Origin: an uncultured Alistipes sp.
GTDB taxonomy: Bacteria > Bacteroidota > Bacteroidia > Bacteroidales > Rikenellaceae
DNA: 64,000 nucleotides
Reading direction: 5' to 3'
Assembly (NCBI GenBank): GCA_944321945.1
Contig: CALUNE010000008.1
Coordinates: forward strand, 26,548 to 90,547
Shown: positions 55,189-63,900 of the stretch, one piece after another
Layout of the letters: each line of letters starts with the position of its first letter
Position numbering within the stretch: position 1 is the stretch's first letter
Program-made: the position numbers and the translations under genes
The notes under the pieces: generated by a model
Databases searched by the model: none
What the model was told of the DNA's origin: nothing
The model's input: the letters and a program-made list of their open reading frames with translations, nothing else

Positions 55189-56267
55189 ACGCCAATCCGA
55201 TGACCGAACAGGTCGCCAAACTCGTGGGCAATCTGCTGGCGGGGGGCGGAACCCTCTGCCTGCCGGGGGTCGGTTCGCTGTATGTCGAACGGCAGCCCGC
55301 CCGGCGCCTCGACCGCCGACATGTCGTGCCGCCCAGCCGGACGGTGCAGTTCTCGTCGCAGGAGCGCGGCACCTCGCTCATCGACGAGATCGCCCGCGTG
55401 TTGCGTGTCAACGGTGAGAAACCCGCCGATCCGATGCCCGAAGCGCGGAAAGTCTATGACCGCTGGTTGTCGCAGGTCCGCGAGGAGAATACGCTGACCA
55501 TTGTCGGGGTCGGCGTGCTGCGCTTCAAGGATTTCAAACTCGACGAGGCGTTCGACCGGCGGCTCAATCCGCAGGGACACGAACCGGTGCGGGTCCGGGC
55601 GCCACGGCGTTTCGATGCCGTGTTGTGGATCGGCGTTGCGGCCGTGGTCTGTGTGGTGGCCTTCACGGCCTGGTGGTGGTTCAGTGAGCAATCCTTGCGT
55701 GAGGAGATGCAATCGGCCGTTGCCGAGCGTTCGGAATCGGCTCCGCAGTCTGTCTCCGGGACCCTGACGGCCAATTCGCAGGGCGGGATGGATCCGACGG
55801 CAGAGCGCGTTGTCGCACCGGCGGATGACTCGCTCGCCCGAACTTCGGAGGAGCCTTCGCGTCCGGCGCCGGACCGGATGCAACCCTCCGCCGCGACCGG
55901 CGGTCAGACCTCCGCAACAACCTCCTCGACAGCCTCCGCAGCCACACCGGGAAGCGTTGCAACCACGTCGGCAACCCCCGTAACCCCGGCTGCACACCCG
56001 ACTGATCCGGCATCCGGAGCGGGTGCCTCGAGCCTGGTTTCGGGGCGCAACTACGTCGTGATGGGGGTCTTCAGTACGGAGAAGAATGCTCGCAAGGCGG
56101 CCCGGACCGTCTCTGAAAAGGAGCCGGCCATCACGTGCGGCATCTATCGCTTCGGATCGAAATTCATGCTTTCGCCCTTCGAATCGGATGATGCGGAGGC
56201 CTGTCAACTCTTCATCCGTGCGCATGCCGAGCGTTTCCCCGACATGTGGACCTATACTGCCCGTTGA
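55185..56267 (+). CDS. HU-like (CCDC81-type) N-terminus, membrane helix and SPOR-like domain
   Basis: 360 residues. The N-terminal 130 look like the two HU-like domains of the bacterial CCDC81 type (L-P-G-V-G-S-L-Y-V-E, then I-V-G-V-G-V-L-R-F-K). A membrane helix follows at about 145-166. A Ser/Thr/Ala-rich linker (about 170-285) leads to a C-terminal SPOR-like domain (N-Y-V-V-M-G-V-F-S, then N-A-R-K-A-A-R-T). SPOR domains bind denuded peptidoglycan at division sites. The N-terminus would be cytosolic and the SPOR domain periplasmic. It is coupled on both sides to lgt and gtrA by ATGA/TGATG overlaps. Confidence 0.82.
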   Translation: MNANPMTEQVAKLVGNLLAGGGTLCLPGVGSLYVERQPARRLDRRHVVPPSRTVQFSSQERGTSLIDEIARVLRVNGEKPADPMPEARKVYDRWLSQVREENTLTIVGVGVLRFKDFKLDEAFDRRLNPQGHEPVRVRAPRRFDAVLWIGVAAVVCVVAFTAWWWFSEQSLREEMQSAVAERSESAPQSVSGTLTANSQGGMDPTAERVVAPADDSLARTSEEPSRPAPDRMQPSAATGGQTSATTSSTASAATPGSVATTSATPVTPAAHPTDPASGAGASSLVSGRNYVVMGVFSTEKNARKAARTVSEKEPAITCGIYRFGSKFMLSPFESDDAEACQLFIRAHAERFPDMWTYTAR

Positions 56268-56758
56268 TGCGCCTTTCGGAGTTGATCATACGCGGTATCG
56301 ACCGTTTCTACATCCGCCCCGTTGCCGCAATTCTGCCCCGACAAGTCTTCCGCTATGCCGTCTGCGGCGGCTTCACCTACCTGATCTTCGACCCGGTCTG
56401 CTATTCGCTGCTCTACAACTTTCTGGTCGGATACCGCTATTTCGATCTGGGGTTTGTCGTCATGTCGCCCCACATTGCGGCGATGATTCTGGTCTTTCCG
56501 TGCACCTTTTTCGTGGGATTCTGGCTCAACCGCCATGTGGCTTTCCGCCGGTCGTCCGTGGGGGCCGGGACGCAGTTGTTCCGCTATCTGCTGTCGATCG
56601 TCGGGTCGATTCTGCTGACCTATGCCGGTCTGAAATTCTTTGTCGAGGTGTGCGGCATCTGGCCCACGCCGGCCAAACTCATCACCACACTCCTGACAAC
56701 CGTATACAGCTTTCTGGCGGCCAAGTACTTCACCTTCCGTCACGCCGAAAACGGCTGA
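56267..56758 (+). CDS. GtrA family membrane protein
   Basis: 163 residues with four helices, typical of GtrA: F-R-Y-A-V-C-G-G near the start, F-V-G-F-W-L-N-R-H-V-A-F in the middle, and a Y-S-F-L-A-A-K-Y-F-T-F-R end. GtrA proteins often help move undecaprenyl-linked sugars across the membrane for cell-surface polysaccharide modification. The start at 56267 overlaps the stop of the SPOR-like gene (TGATG). No glycosyltransferase partner is adjacent, though an eroded GT2 remnant exists at 29.8-30.1 kb. Confidence 0.9.
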   Translation: MRLSELIIRGIDRFYIRPVAAILPRQVFRYAVCGGFTYLIFDPVCYSLLYNFLVGYRYFDLGFVVMSPHIAAMILVFPCTFFVGFWLNRHVAFRRSSVGAGTQLFRYLLSIVGSILLTYAGLKFFVEVCGIWPTPAKLITTLLTTVYSFLAAKYFTFRHAENG

Positions 56759-56785
56759 TCCGCAGCCCGCTCTCCGCCGGCCGGA

Positions 56786-58849
56786 TTACCGCCGGTTTTC
56801 CTCGCGCAGTTTCTGCAGTTCGTACATCCGGTCTCGGAATTTCGCCGCGGCCAGGAAGTCCAGCGACTTGGCGGCCCGTTCCATGTCTTCGCGGGCGCGG
56901 TTGATCAATTCGTCGAGATTCTCGCCCAGACCGGCGGCCGGAGTGCCGGCCGAGTACTCTTTCCGCACGTCGGCCGCTGCGGCGTAGTGCTCCTCCGCAA
57001 TGGGGTAGGCGACCGGGACGGCCCCTTCCGCGGTTTCGCGTCCCGCCAGCAGGGCACTCTGTCCCGAACCGCTCTTCTGGGCGCGGCGCGGCAGCATTTC
57101 GTGCTCCATGTTGAAACGGACCTGCTTTTCGCGGCGGCGGTTGCTCTGCTCGATGGCGTAGCGCATCGACTCGGTGCAGGTGTCGGCGTAGAGGATGACG
57201 TTGCCCTGCGAGTGGCGGGCGGCACGTCCGGCGATCTGCGTGAGTGACCGCACGTTGCGCAGGAAACCCTCCTTGTCGGCGTCGAGAATCGCCACCAGTG
57301 CCACCTCCGGCAGGTCCAGTCCTTCACGCAGCAGGTTGACGCCCACCAGCACGTCGAACAGCCCGTTGCGCAGATCTTCCAGAATCTGAATACGTTCGAG
57401 CGTATCGACATCCGAATGGATGTAGCGGTTGCGGACCCCCACGCGGTCAAAATATTTCGAGAGCTCCTCGGCCATGCGTTTGGTGATGGTGGTCACGAGC
57501 ACCTTGTCGTCGTTCTTGACGCGTTTGTCGATCTCTTCGATCAGGTCGTCGATCTGGTTGAGTGTCACGCGCACCTCCAGCGGCGGGTCGACCAGCCCCG
57601 TGGGGCGGATCAGCTGTTCGGCGATCACCCCTTCGCTCTTCATCAGCTCCCAGTCGGCGGGCGTGGCGCTGACGTAGATCGTCGTACCCTGCAGCTGCTC
57701 GAATTCGGCAAAGGTGAGCGGGCGGTTGTCCCTGGCGGCCGGGAGACGGAATCCGTACTCGACGAGGTTCTCCTTGCGGGCGCGGTCGCCGCCGTACATG
57801 GCATGGACCTGCGGCAGTGTGACGTGGCTTTCGTCGATGACCATCAGGTAGTCCTTCGGGAAGTAGTCCAGCAGGCAGAAGGGGCGCGTTCCGGCGGCAC
57901 GACCGTCGAAGTAGCGCGAGTAGTTCTCGATGCCGGGGCAGTAGCCCAGCTCCTTGATCATCTCCAGGTCGTACTCCACGCGCTGTTTGATGCGCTGCGC
58001 CTCGACCATGCGGCCGGCCCGCTCGAAGAATTCGATCTGCTTGCCCAGATCGAGGTAGATCTGCTGCACGGCGGTATTGATGCGCTCCTTGGTCGTCACG
58101 AAGAGGTTCGTGGGGTAGAGTGTCAGTGCGTCGAGCGACTGGATGCGCTGGCCCGTGACGGGATCTATGGACTGGATGGCCTCGATCTCGTTATCGAAGA
58201 ACATCACCCGGAAGCACTGGTTGCCGAACTCGCCGAAGGCCGCCATGATGTCGACCGTATCGCCGTTGACGCGGAACGTGGCGGGTGTCAGATCGCGCTC
58301 CGTGCGGGTGTAGAGCGCCTCGACCAGCTTGTAGAGAAAGTGCTTGTAGCTGACGACCTGTCCCACCTCGATGTGGATGGCCGTGGCGTGGAAATCGGCC
58401 GGATTGCCCGCGCCGTAGAGGCACGAGACACTGGAGACGACCACCACGTCGCGACGTCCCGAGAGGAGCGTGGCGACGGTCTGCAGACGCATCTTCTCGA
58501 TGTCGGCATTGATCGAGAGATCCTTCTCGATGTAGGTGTCCGACGAGGGGAGGTAGGCCTCGGGCTGGTAGTAGTCGTAGTAGGAGACGAAGTATTCGAC
58601 GGCGTTTTCGGGGAAGAAGTTGCGGAATTCGCCGTAGAGCTGTGCCGCGAGGGTTTTGTTGTGGCTCAGGACGAGGGTCGGGCGGTTCAGTTGCGCGATG
58701 ACGTTGGCCACGGTGAAGGTCTTGCCCGAACCCGTGACGCCCAGCAGGACGTTGTGTTTCGAGCCGTGGCGGATGGCGCCGACCAGTTGATCGATCGCTT
58801 CCGGCTGGTCGCCCATCGGGGCGTAGTCCGATACGAGTTTGAAGTCCAT
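56786..58849 (-). CDS. uvrB: Excinuclease ABC subunit B
   Basis: Damage-recognition helicase of nucleotide excision repair. 687 residues. Walker A is G-V-T-G-S-G-K-T, and the beta-hairpin region is Y-Y-Q-P-E-A-Y-L-P-S-S-D-T-Y. Y-I-H-S-D-V-D-T, L-L-R-E-G-L-D-L-P-E and Q-I-A-G-R-A-A-R are the later helicase motifs. The C-terminal UVR helix pair binds UvrC. The -7 box lies four bases before the ATG, so the mRNA may be leaderless. It is divergent from dnaG; uvrA and uvrC are not in the window. Confidence 0.98.
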   Translation of the reverse strand: MDFKLVSDYAPMGDQPEAIDQLVGAIRHGSKHNVLLGVTGSGKTFTVANVIAQLNRPTLVLSHNKTLAAQLYGEFRNFFPENAVEYFVSYYDYYQPEAYLPSSDTYIEKDLSINADIEKMRLQTVATLLSGRRDVVVVSSVSCLYGAGNPADFHATAIHIEVGQVVSYKHFLYKLVEALYTRTERDLTPATFRVNGDTVDIMAAFGEFGNQCFRVMFFDNEIEAIQSIDPVTGQRIQSLDALTLYPTNLFVTTKERINTAVQQIYLDLGKQIEFFERAGRMVEAQRIKQRVEYDLEMIKELGYCPGIENYSRYFDGRAAGTRPFCLLDYFPKDYLMVIDESHVTLPQVHAMYGGDRARKENLVEYGFRLPAARDNRPLTFAEFEQLQGTTIYVSATPADWELMKSEGVIAEQLIRPTGLVDPPLEVRVTLNQIDDLIEEIDKRVKNDDKVLVTTITKRMAEELSKYFDRVGVRNRYIHSDVDTLERIQILEDLRNGLFDVLVGVNLLREGLDLPEVALVAILDADKEGFLRNVRSLTQIAGRAARHSQGNVILYADTCTESMRYAIEQSNRRREKQVRFNMEHEMLPRRAQKSGSGQSALLAGRETAEGAVPVAYPIAEEHYAAAADVRKEYSAGTPAAGLGENLDELINRAREDMERAAKSLDFLAAAKFRDRMYELQKLREENRR

Positions 58850-58853
58850 GTCG

Positions 58854-58861
58854 CAAAGGTA
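58854..58861 (-). promoter_or_regulatory. -7 element for uvrB, leaderless type
   Basis: TACCTTTG followed by CGAC and then ATG on the minus strand. I saw no LexA-like operator overlapping it. Confidence 0.7.
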
Positions 58862-59012
58862 GTGATAAATGCCGAAAGTTCGTCTCTGCGGGGCGCTTTT
58901 GTGGAAGGGATCCCGTTCGGCGGCGGATTTTCGGATCGGCAGCCGGCGGAGGCGGGAGCGTGCGGGACGTAAAATTTAATTCGCAATCGCTACGCTTTCG
59001 GCCGATTATTCG

Positions 59013-59020
59013 TACCTTTG
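59013..59020 (+). promoter_or_regulatory. -7 element for dnaG, nearly leaderless
   Basis: TACCTTTG followed by six bases and then the ATG at 59027. It decides the start: the in-frame TTG at 59018 lies inside the element. Confidence 0.7.
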
Positions 59021-59026
59021 TGGGCT

Positions 59027-61012
59027 ATGATCGACCGCGAAACCGTAGACCGCATCTTCGACGCCGCCAATATCGTGGATATTGTCAGCGACTATGTCAC
59101 GCTCAAACGCAAGGGGGTGAACTACGTGGCGTGCTGTCCGTTCCACAACGAGAAGACGCCTTCGTTCGTCGTCTCACCCTCGAAGGGGGTCTTCAAGTGT
59201 TTCGGCTGCGGCAAGGGGGGCAATGCCGTCACCTTCGTCATGGAGCAGGAGGGGGTGAGCTACCCCGAGGCGCTGAAGATGGTGGCCAAACGCTACGGCA
59301 TCGAGGTCCACGAGGAGGCCATGACCGAGGAGGAGGCCCGCCGCAACGACGACCGCGAATCGATGTTCGTGCTCAACGGCTGGGCCGCCGAGTACTTCGC
59401 CAACTACCTCCACCGCGATTCGGAGGGGATCAACGTCGGGCTGTCGTACTTCCGCCAGAAACGCGGCCTGACCGACGCCACGATCCGCAAGTTCGGCCTC
59501 GGATTCTGCCCCTCGAAGGGCGACCGTATGTCGAAGGATGCGCTGGCGGCCGGCTACAAGCGGGAGTTCCTCCTCTCGACGGGGCTTTCGCTGGCGCGCG
59601 AGAGCGACGGCTCGCTCTACGACCGCTTCCGCGACCGGGTGATCTTCCCCGTACACAACATCTCGGGCCGCATCGTGGCCTTCGGCGGCCGCACGCTCCG
59701 CACCGACAAGCAGGTGGCCAAGTACCAGAATTCGCCCGAGAGCGAGATCTACAGCAAGAAACGCGAACTCTACGGACTGTACTTCGCCAAGAAGGCCATC
59801 CAGCAGCAGAACTTCGCCATCCTGGTCGAGGGGTATCTCGACGTGATTTCGATGCACCAGTCCGGCATCGAGAACGTCGTGGCCTCGTCCGGCACGTCGC
59901 TCACCACGGAGCAGATCCGCCTTCTGGGGCGCTTCACGAAGAACATCACGGTGATCTACGACGGCGATTCGGCCGGCATCCACGCCTCGCTGCGCGGTAT
60001 CGACATGATCCTCAAGGAGGGGATGAACGTGCGGGTGGTGCTGCTGCCCGAGCCCGAGGATCCCGATTCGTTCGCCCGCAGCCACACCGCCGCCGAGGTG
60101 CAGGAGTACATCCGCACCAACGAGCAGGATTTCCTCGAATTCAAGGCCCGGCTGCTGCTCGAGGATGCCAAGGGCGATCCGATCCGCAAGGCGGCGCTGA
60201 TCGGCGACATGGTGCAGTCGATCGCGCAGATTCCCGATCCGATCCAGCGATCGGTCTACATCAAGGAGTGCGGGCGGATCATGGACATCGACGAGCAGAT
60301 CCTCATCGGCGAGGTGGCCCGCAAGCGGCTCACCACGTCGGGTGACCGCGAGACGGACGACTTCCTGCGGCGTCAGGCCGCGGCGCGGCAGCGTGAAGCG
60401 GCTCAACCGCAGGCGCGTCCCGAAACGGAGTATGTCCCGAAGGTCGAGGCCGGAAGCAGTTTTGAGGCTCTGGAGCGCGAGATCGTCAAGTACCTGCTCA
60501 AGTACGGCCATTGCTCGTTCGACTTCAAGGAGGGGCGCACGATGGTGGCGTGCAACGTTGCCGAGGTGATCTTCTCCGAGCTGAGCGACGACCAGATCGT
60601 CTTCCGCAATCCGGTCTACGCCAAGATCATGGCCGTCTATCGCGAACAGTGGGAGCAGCTCGGAACGGGAGTCGAGGTGCCGGCGCATGTTTTTCTGAAC
60701 CACATCGATCCGGCGGTCTGCTCGGCAGCGGTGGACCTGCTTACCTCCGACGACAACTACGTTCCCAGCGAACTGTGGCGGCGCAAGGAGATCCACGTCG
60801 AGAGCGAAGCCGAGATGCTGGCTGTAGGGGTGCCCAAGGCCGTGACGCTCTACAAGTCGAAGGTTGTCGAGGCGCTGATCAAGGAGTTGCAGGGACGTTT
60901 GGGCGATGAAAATCTCTCCGAGACGGAGGAAAACGACGTCATCCAGCGTCTGAACAACTACAACCGCGTGAAGGTTACGATGGCCAAAAAGCTCCAACGA
61001 TTGATTTTATGA
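59027..61012 (+). CDS. dnaG: DNA primase
   Basis: Makes RNA primers for replication. 661 residues. The N-terminal zinc ribbon has the CHC2-type ligands in C-P-F-H-N-E-K-T-P-S-F and C-F-G-C-G-K-G-G. The catalytic TOPRIM core includes V-E-G-Y-L-D-V, S-S-G-T-S-L and I-Y-D-G-D-S-A-G. The C-terminal helicase-binding domain spans about the last 180 residues. The start M-I-D-R-E-T-V is the family N-terminus and fits the promoter. It is divergent from uvrB. Confidence 0.97.
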   Translation: MIDRETVDRIFDAANIVDIVSDYVTLKRKGVNYVACCPFHNEKTPSFVVSPSKGVFKCFGCGKGGNAVTFVMEQEGVSYPEALKMVAKRYGIEVHEEAMTEEEARRNDDRESMFVLNGWAAEYFANYLHRDSEGINVGLSYFRQKRGLTDATIRKFGLGFCPSKGDRMSKDALAAGYKREFLLSTGLSLARESDGSLYDRFRDRVIFPVHNISGRIVAFGGRTLRTDKQVAKYQNSPESEIYSKKRELYGLYFAKKAIQQQNFAILVEGYLDVISMHQSGIENVVASSGTSLTTEQIRLLGRFTKNITVIYDGDSAGIHASLRGIDMILKEGMNVRVVLLPEPEDPDSFARSHTAAEVQEYIRTNEQDFLEFKARLLLEDAKGDPIRKAALIGDMVQSIAQIPDPIQRSVYIKECGRIMDIDEQILIGEVARKRLTTSGDRETDDFLRRQAAARQREAAQPQARPETEYVPKVEAGSSFEALEREIVKYLLKYGHCSFDFKEGRTMVACNVAEVIFSELSDDQIVFRNPVYAKIMAVYREQWEQLGTGVEVPAHVFLNHIDPAVCSAAVDLLTSDDNYVPSELWRRKEIHVESEAEMLAVGVPKAVTLYKSKVVEALIKELQGRLGDENLSETEENDVIQRLNNYNRVKVTMAKKLQRLIL

Positions 61013-61181
61013 AAAAAGGGGGCGGGTTTCGGGTTGTACACGCATCACTGCGCATACCGTGTGCAAACAGAAAATAAACAGAAAGATGTGTAAAACATAT
61101 CAAAGATAAAAGAATTGGTTACCTTGACCGATACCCACCCCCGCGAAGAGTTTTCGCAATTTGTATGCCGTTTTTGAGTAT

Positions 61182-61646
61182 ATGAACGAACAGAAGAAGA
61201 TAAATATCCGGAACAAGCGCGCGACGTTCGACTATGAGATTCTCGAAGAGTTCGTTGCGGGCATCGTGCTCGTCGGGACCGAGATCAAGTCGATCCGTGC
61301 GGGCAAGGTCTCGATGGTGGACTCGTTCTGCTATTTCGACAAGGGCGAACTGTGGATTCGCGGCGTCAACATCGCCGAGTATGCATGGGGAACGTGCAAC
61401 AACCACGTTCCGCGCCGCGACCGCAAGCTGCTGCTCACCCGCCGTGAACTGATGAAGCTGCAGCGGGCCTCGCAGGACCGGGGTCTGACGATCGTCGGGC
61501 TGCGGTTGTTCCTGAACGAGCGCGGACTGGTGAAGGTGGTCGTCGGCCTGGCGCGCGGCCGCAAGTCGTACGACAAGCGCGAATACCTCAAGGAGAACGA
61601 CGCCCGCCGCGAGATGGACAAGGCGATGAAAAACTTCCGGCGATGA
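61182..61646 (+). CDS. smpB: SsrA-binding protein SmpB
   Basis: Binds tmRNA and brings it to stalled ribosomes for trans-translation. 154 residues: an OB-fold with [21 protein letters not shown] and [13 protein letters not shown], and a basic C-terminal tail ending N-F-R-R that reads into the decoding centre. The start M-N-E-Q-K-K-I-N-I is the family N-terminus. Its TGA overlaps the next ATG. No tmRNA gene was found nearby. The 169-bp gap after dnaG has no other gene. Confidence 0.97.
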   Translation: MNEQKKINIRNKRATFDYEILEEFVAGIVLVGTEIKSIRAGKVSMVDSFCYFDKGELWIRGVNIAEYAWGTCNNHVPRRDRKLLLTRRELMKLQRASQDRGLTIVGLRLFLNERGLVKVVVGLARGRKSYDKREYLKENDARREMDKAMKNFRR

Positions 61647-62434
61647 TACGGGCCGTGTTTCTCGATGTTGACGGGACGCTCATCAGCTTCCGGACCCACG
61701 CGGTGCCGGCCTCGACGGTCGAGGCGCTGCGCCGGGCCCACGACGCAGGGGTACGCCTCTTTATTGCGACGGGTCGCGCCGTGACCGATCTCGGACCGCT
61801 GGCCGGGATTCCCTACGACGGTGTGGTGGCGCTGAACGGCTGCGAGTGCGTGTTGAACGACGGTGAGGTGGTGACACGCCACCTGATTCCGCGCGAGGCG
61901 TTCGAGCGGGCGCTGGAGCTCTCCGAAACGTGGAACTTCCCGGTGGCGCTGGAGTTGAACGACGGCATCTTCGTCAACCGCGTGACGCCCGTGGTCGAGG
62001 AGCTGTCCCGGATGATTGCCCATCCGGTGCCTCAGACGGTCGATCTGCGGCGGCTGTTCGAGCGCGGCGACTGCTGCCAGATGTGTTTCTACATCGATCC
62101 GGAACTCGAAAAGCGCGTGATGGCGTCACTGCCGATGCTGGCGGCGAGCCGCTGGTGTCCGATCTTTGCCGACGTGAACCTGCGCGGAATCGACAAGGCG
62201 ACCGGTGTGGCCGAACTGGCCGAACGGTTCGGCTATGCGATGTCGGAGGTCATGACCTTCGGCGACGGCGGCAACGACGTGCCGATGCTGCGTGCGGCCG
62301 GGATCGGGGTGGCCATGGGCAACGGCTGTGCCGAGGCGCTCGAGGCGGCCGACTGGGTCACTTCGTCGGTCGATGAGGATGGTATCCTTCGGGCCCTGGA
62401 GCATTTCGGCGTGATCGACGGCGCCCGCAAATAG
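61643..62434 (+). CDS. HAD-superfamily (Cof-type, IIB) phosphatase
   Basis: A 263-residue predicted sugar-phosphate or phosphorylated-metabolite phosphatase. The HAD motifs are F-L-D-V-D-G-T (I), A-T-G-R (II), a Lys in I-D-K-A-T-G-V (III) and [11 protein letters not shown] (IV). A type IIB cap lies between motifs II and III (about residues 80-190). It overlaps smpB by four bases and is translated with it. Substrate not predictable. After it, 185 bp contain no gene. Confidence 0.92.
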   Translation: MIRAVFLDVDGTLISFRTHAVPASTVEALRRAHDAGVRLFIATGRAVTDLGPLAGIPYDGVVALNGCECVLNDGEVVTRHLIPREAFERALELSETWNFPVALELNDGIFVNRVTPVVEELSRMIAHPVPQTVDLRRLFERGDCCQMCFYIDPELEKRVMASLPMLAASRWCPIFADVNLRGIDKATGVAELAERFGYAMSEVMTFGDGGNDVPMLRAAGIGVAMGNGCAEALEAADWVTSSVDEDGILRALEHFGVIDGARK

Positions 62435-62619
62435 CGGGGAAGGGCCCCGCGTGCGGGAATGCGGACCCATGGAAATGAGGGGCGGATGAGGACCCCGATG
62501 GCCGGAATTGACCGTACGGCCGTGAAGGATGCAGGCGCGGATTAGGAAAAGGCGAGGCCCATGCTTGGTGCATAGATAGGCCCCGCACGCGATAGGAAAA
62601 TGGATAAAACGAAAAGAAT

Positions 62620-63327
62620 ATGTCACTGATTCTGTGTATTGAAACCGGAACGGACATCTGTTCCGTAGGTATCGCCCGCGACGGTGTGCTGCTGTCGCTG
62701 CGCGAGAGCGACGAGGGGCGCGATCACGCCCGCAAGGTCGGCGTGTTCGTCGACGAACTGCTGCGCGAAACGGGCATAGCACCCGATGATCTGGATGCCG
62801 TGGCCGTTGGCAAGGGGCCCGGATCCTACACCGGACTGCGCATCGGCGTCTCGTTTGCCAAGGGACTCTGCTACGGATTGCAGAAGCCGTTGGTGGCCGT
62901 CGGATCGCTGGATGCGCTGGTCGAGGTGGCGCGCGAGGATTATGAGGCGGGGATCATCTCGGTCGACGACTGGGATGCGGCACGGCTCTGCCCGATGGTC
63001 GATGCCCGCCGCATGGAGGTCTACGCCCAGGTATTCGATACGCAGGGGCAGCCTCTGACGGAGGTCTCGGCCGAAGTCATCACGGAGGAGAGCTTCGCCG
63101 CGTATCGCCGCGACGGACGCCCGTTCGTGATCTTCGGCAGCGGGGCCCGCAAGTGTGCCGAGGTGCTCAAGGGTGCGACGCTGGTCGAGGTGACCCCTTC
63201 GGCACGCGGTCTGGCCCGGCTGGCCCAGCAGGCCCTCGACGCGGGGCGTACGGAGGATATCGCCTACTTCGAGCCCTTCTATCTGAAAGATTTCGTCGTC
63301 ACGACCTCGAAGAAGCGGCTCTTCTGA
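62620..63327 (+). CDS. tsaB: tRNA threonylcarbamoyladenosine biosynthesis protein TsaB
   Basis: 235 residues, an ASKHA-fold partner that dimerises with TsaD to make the t6A modification at position 37 of ANN-decoding tRNAs. The family signatures are I-E-T-G-T-D-I-C-S-V-G near the start and G-K-G-P-G-S-Y-T-G-L-R-I-G in the middle. It lacks the metal-binding His motif of TsaD, as TsaB should. It precedes the unknown 182-residue protein by 24 bp. Confidence 0.95.
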   Translation: MSLILCIETGTDICSVGIARDGVLLSLRESDEGRDHARKVGVFVDELLRETGIAPDDLDAVAVGKGPGSYTGLRIGVSFAKGLCYGLQKPLVAVGSLDALVEVAREDYEAGIISVDDWDAARLCPMVDARRMEVYAQVFDTQGQPLTEVSAEVITEESFAAYRRDGRPFVIFGSGARKCAEVLKGATLVEVTPSARGLARLAQQALDAGRTEDIAYFEPFYLKDFVVTTSKKRLF

Positions 63328-63351
63328 CGCGGTTGTCTCCCAGCTGTTGCC

Positions 63352-63900
63352 ATGACCGAAACGGAGCTGATCGGGGCGTTGTCCGGCCGCCGGTCGGCAG
63401 GCCTGATCGATGGACTTGCGGACCGGATCCGTCGCGAAGCGTCGGTCGGAGGGTTGTACCGGCTGGTTGCCGATCCGGCGCGATGGCCCGTCGGTGCGGA
63501 TCGCTCGAGGATCCTTTTTCGCGGCGGCTGCGTACTTGAACGGATCTACTTTGCGGATCGGGCGGCATTTCTGCCCTGGGCCGGGGATTTTTGCAGCCGG
63601 GGATTCTCCGCGTGTGAGCATCCGGGGCTTCGGAGGCTCTTCGCGAAGATCATGGCCGACCTCCTGGAACGGTTGTCTCCCGATACGCAGAGCCTGGAGG
63701 AGATTGCGGAGACGGCGGCCGGATGGGCTGCGGCTCCCGGGACGAAGATTGCCGTACGGATCTGGGCGATGGAGGTGCTGAAGCGCTGCCGCGGTCGGGT
63801 GGCATGGGTGGACGACGCGTGGGAGGATCTGCTCGAGCTTCAGATGCAGGGAGCTTCGCCCGGAATCGAAAAACGGTTGCGGCACAGTTGGCGCCGATGA
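63352..63900 (+). CDS. Hypothetical protein, alpha-helical
   Basis: 182 residues, no recognised family. The sequence is mostly predicted helix (L-I-D-G-L-A-D-R-I-R-R-E, A-K-I-M-A-D-L-L-E-R-L-S, I-A-V-R-I-W-A-M-E-V-L) with the spacing of HEAT-like or TPR-like repeats, and contains several Trp and three Cys. No signal peptide or membrane helix, so probably cytosolic. It follows tsaB by 24 bp and may be cotranscribed. A weak hairpin (AAAAGGC with GCCTTTT) lies just after its stop codon at about 63905-63940. Confidence 0.6.
   Translation: MTETELIGALSGRRSAGLIDGLADRIRREASVGGLYRLVADPARWPVGADRSRILFRGGCVLERIYFADRAAFLPWAGDFCSRGFSACEHPGLRRLFAKIMADLLERLSPDTQSLEEIAETAAGWAAAPGTKIAVRIWAMEVLKRCRGRVAWVDDAWEDLLELQMQGASPGIEKRLRHSWRR

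Noticed and set aside
61101-61108. TATCTTTG on the minus strand between dnaG and smpB
   Set aside because: It would transcribe antisense into dnaG with no gene behind it and has no -33 box; probably chance in an AT-rich gap.
61013-62619. Searched for a tmRNA gene near smpB
   Set aside because: No tRNA-like ends or tag-coding segment could be recognised in the gaps around smpB.
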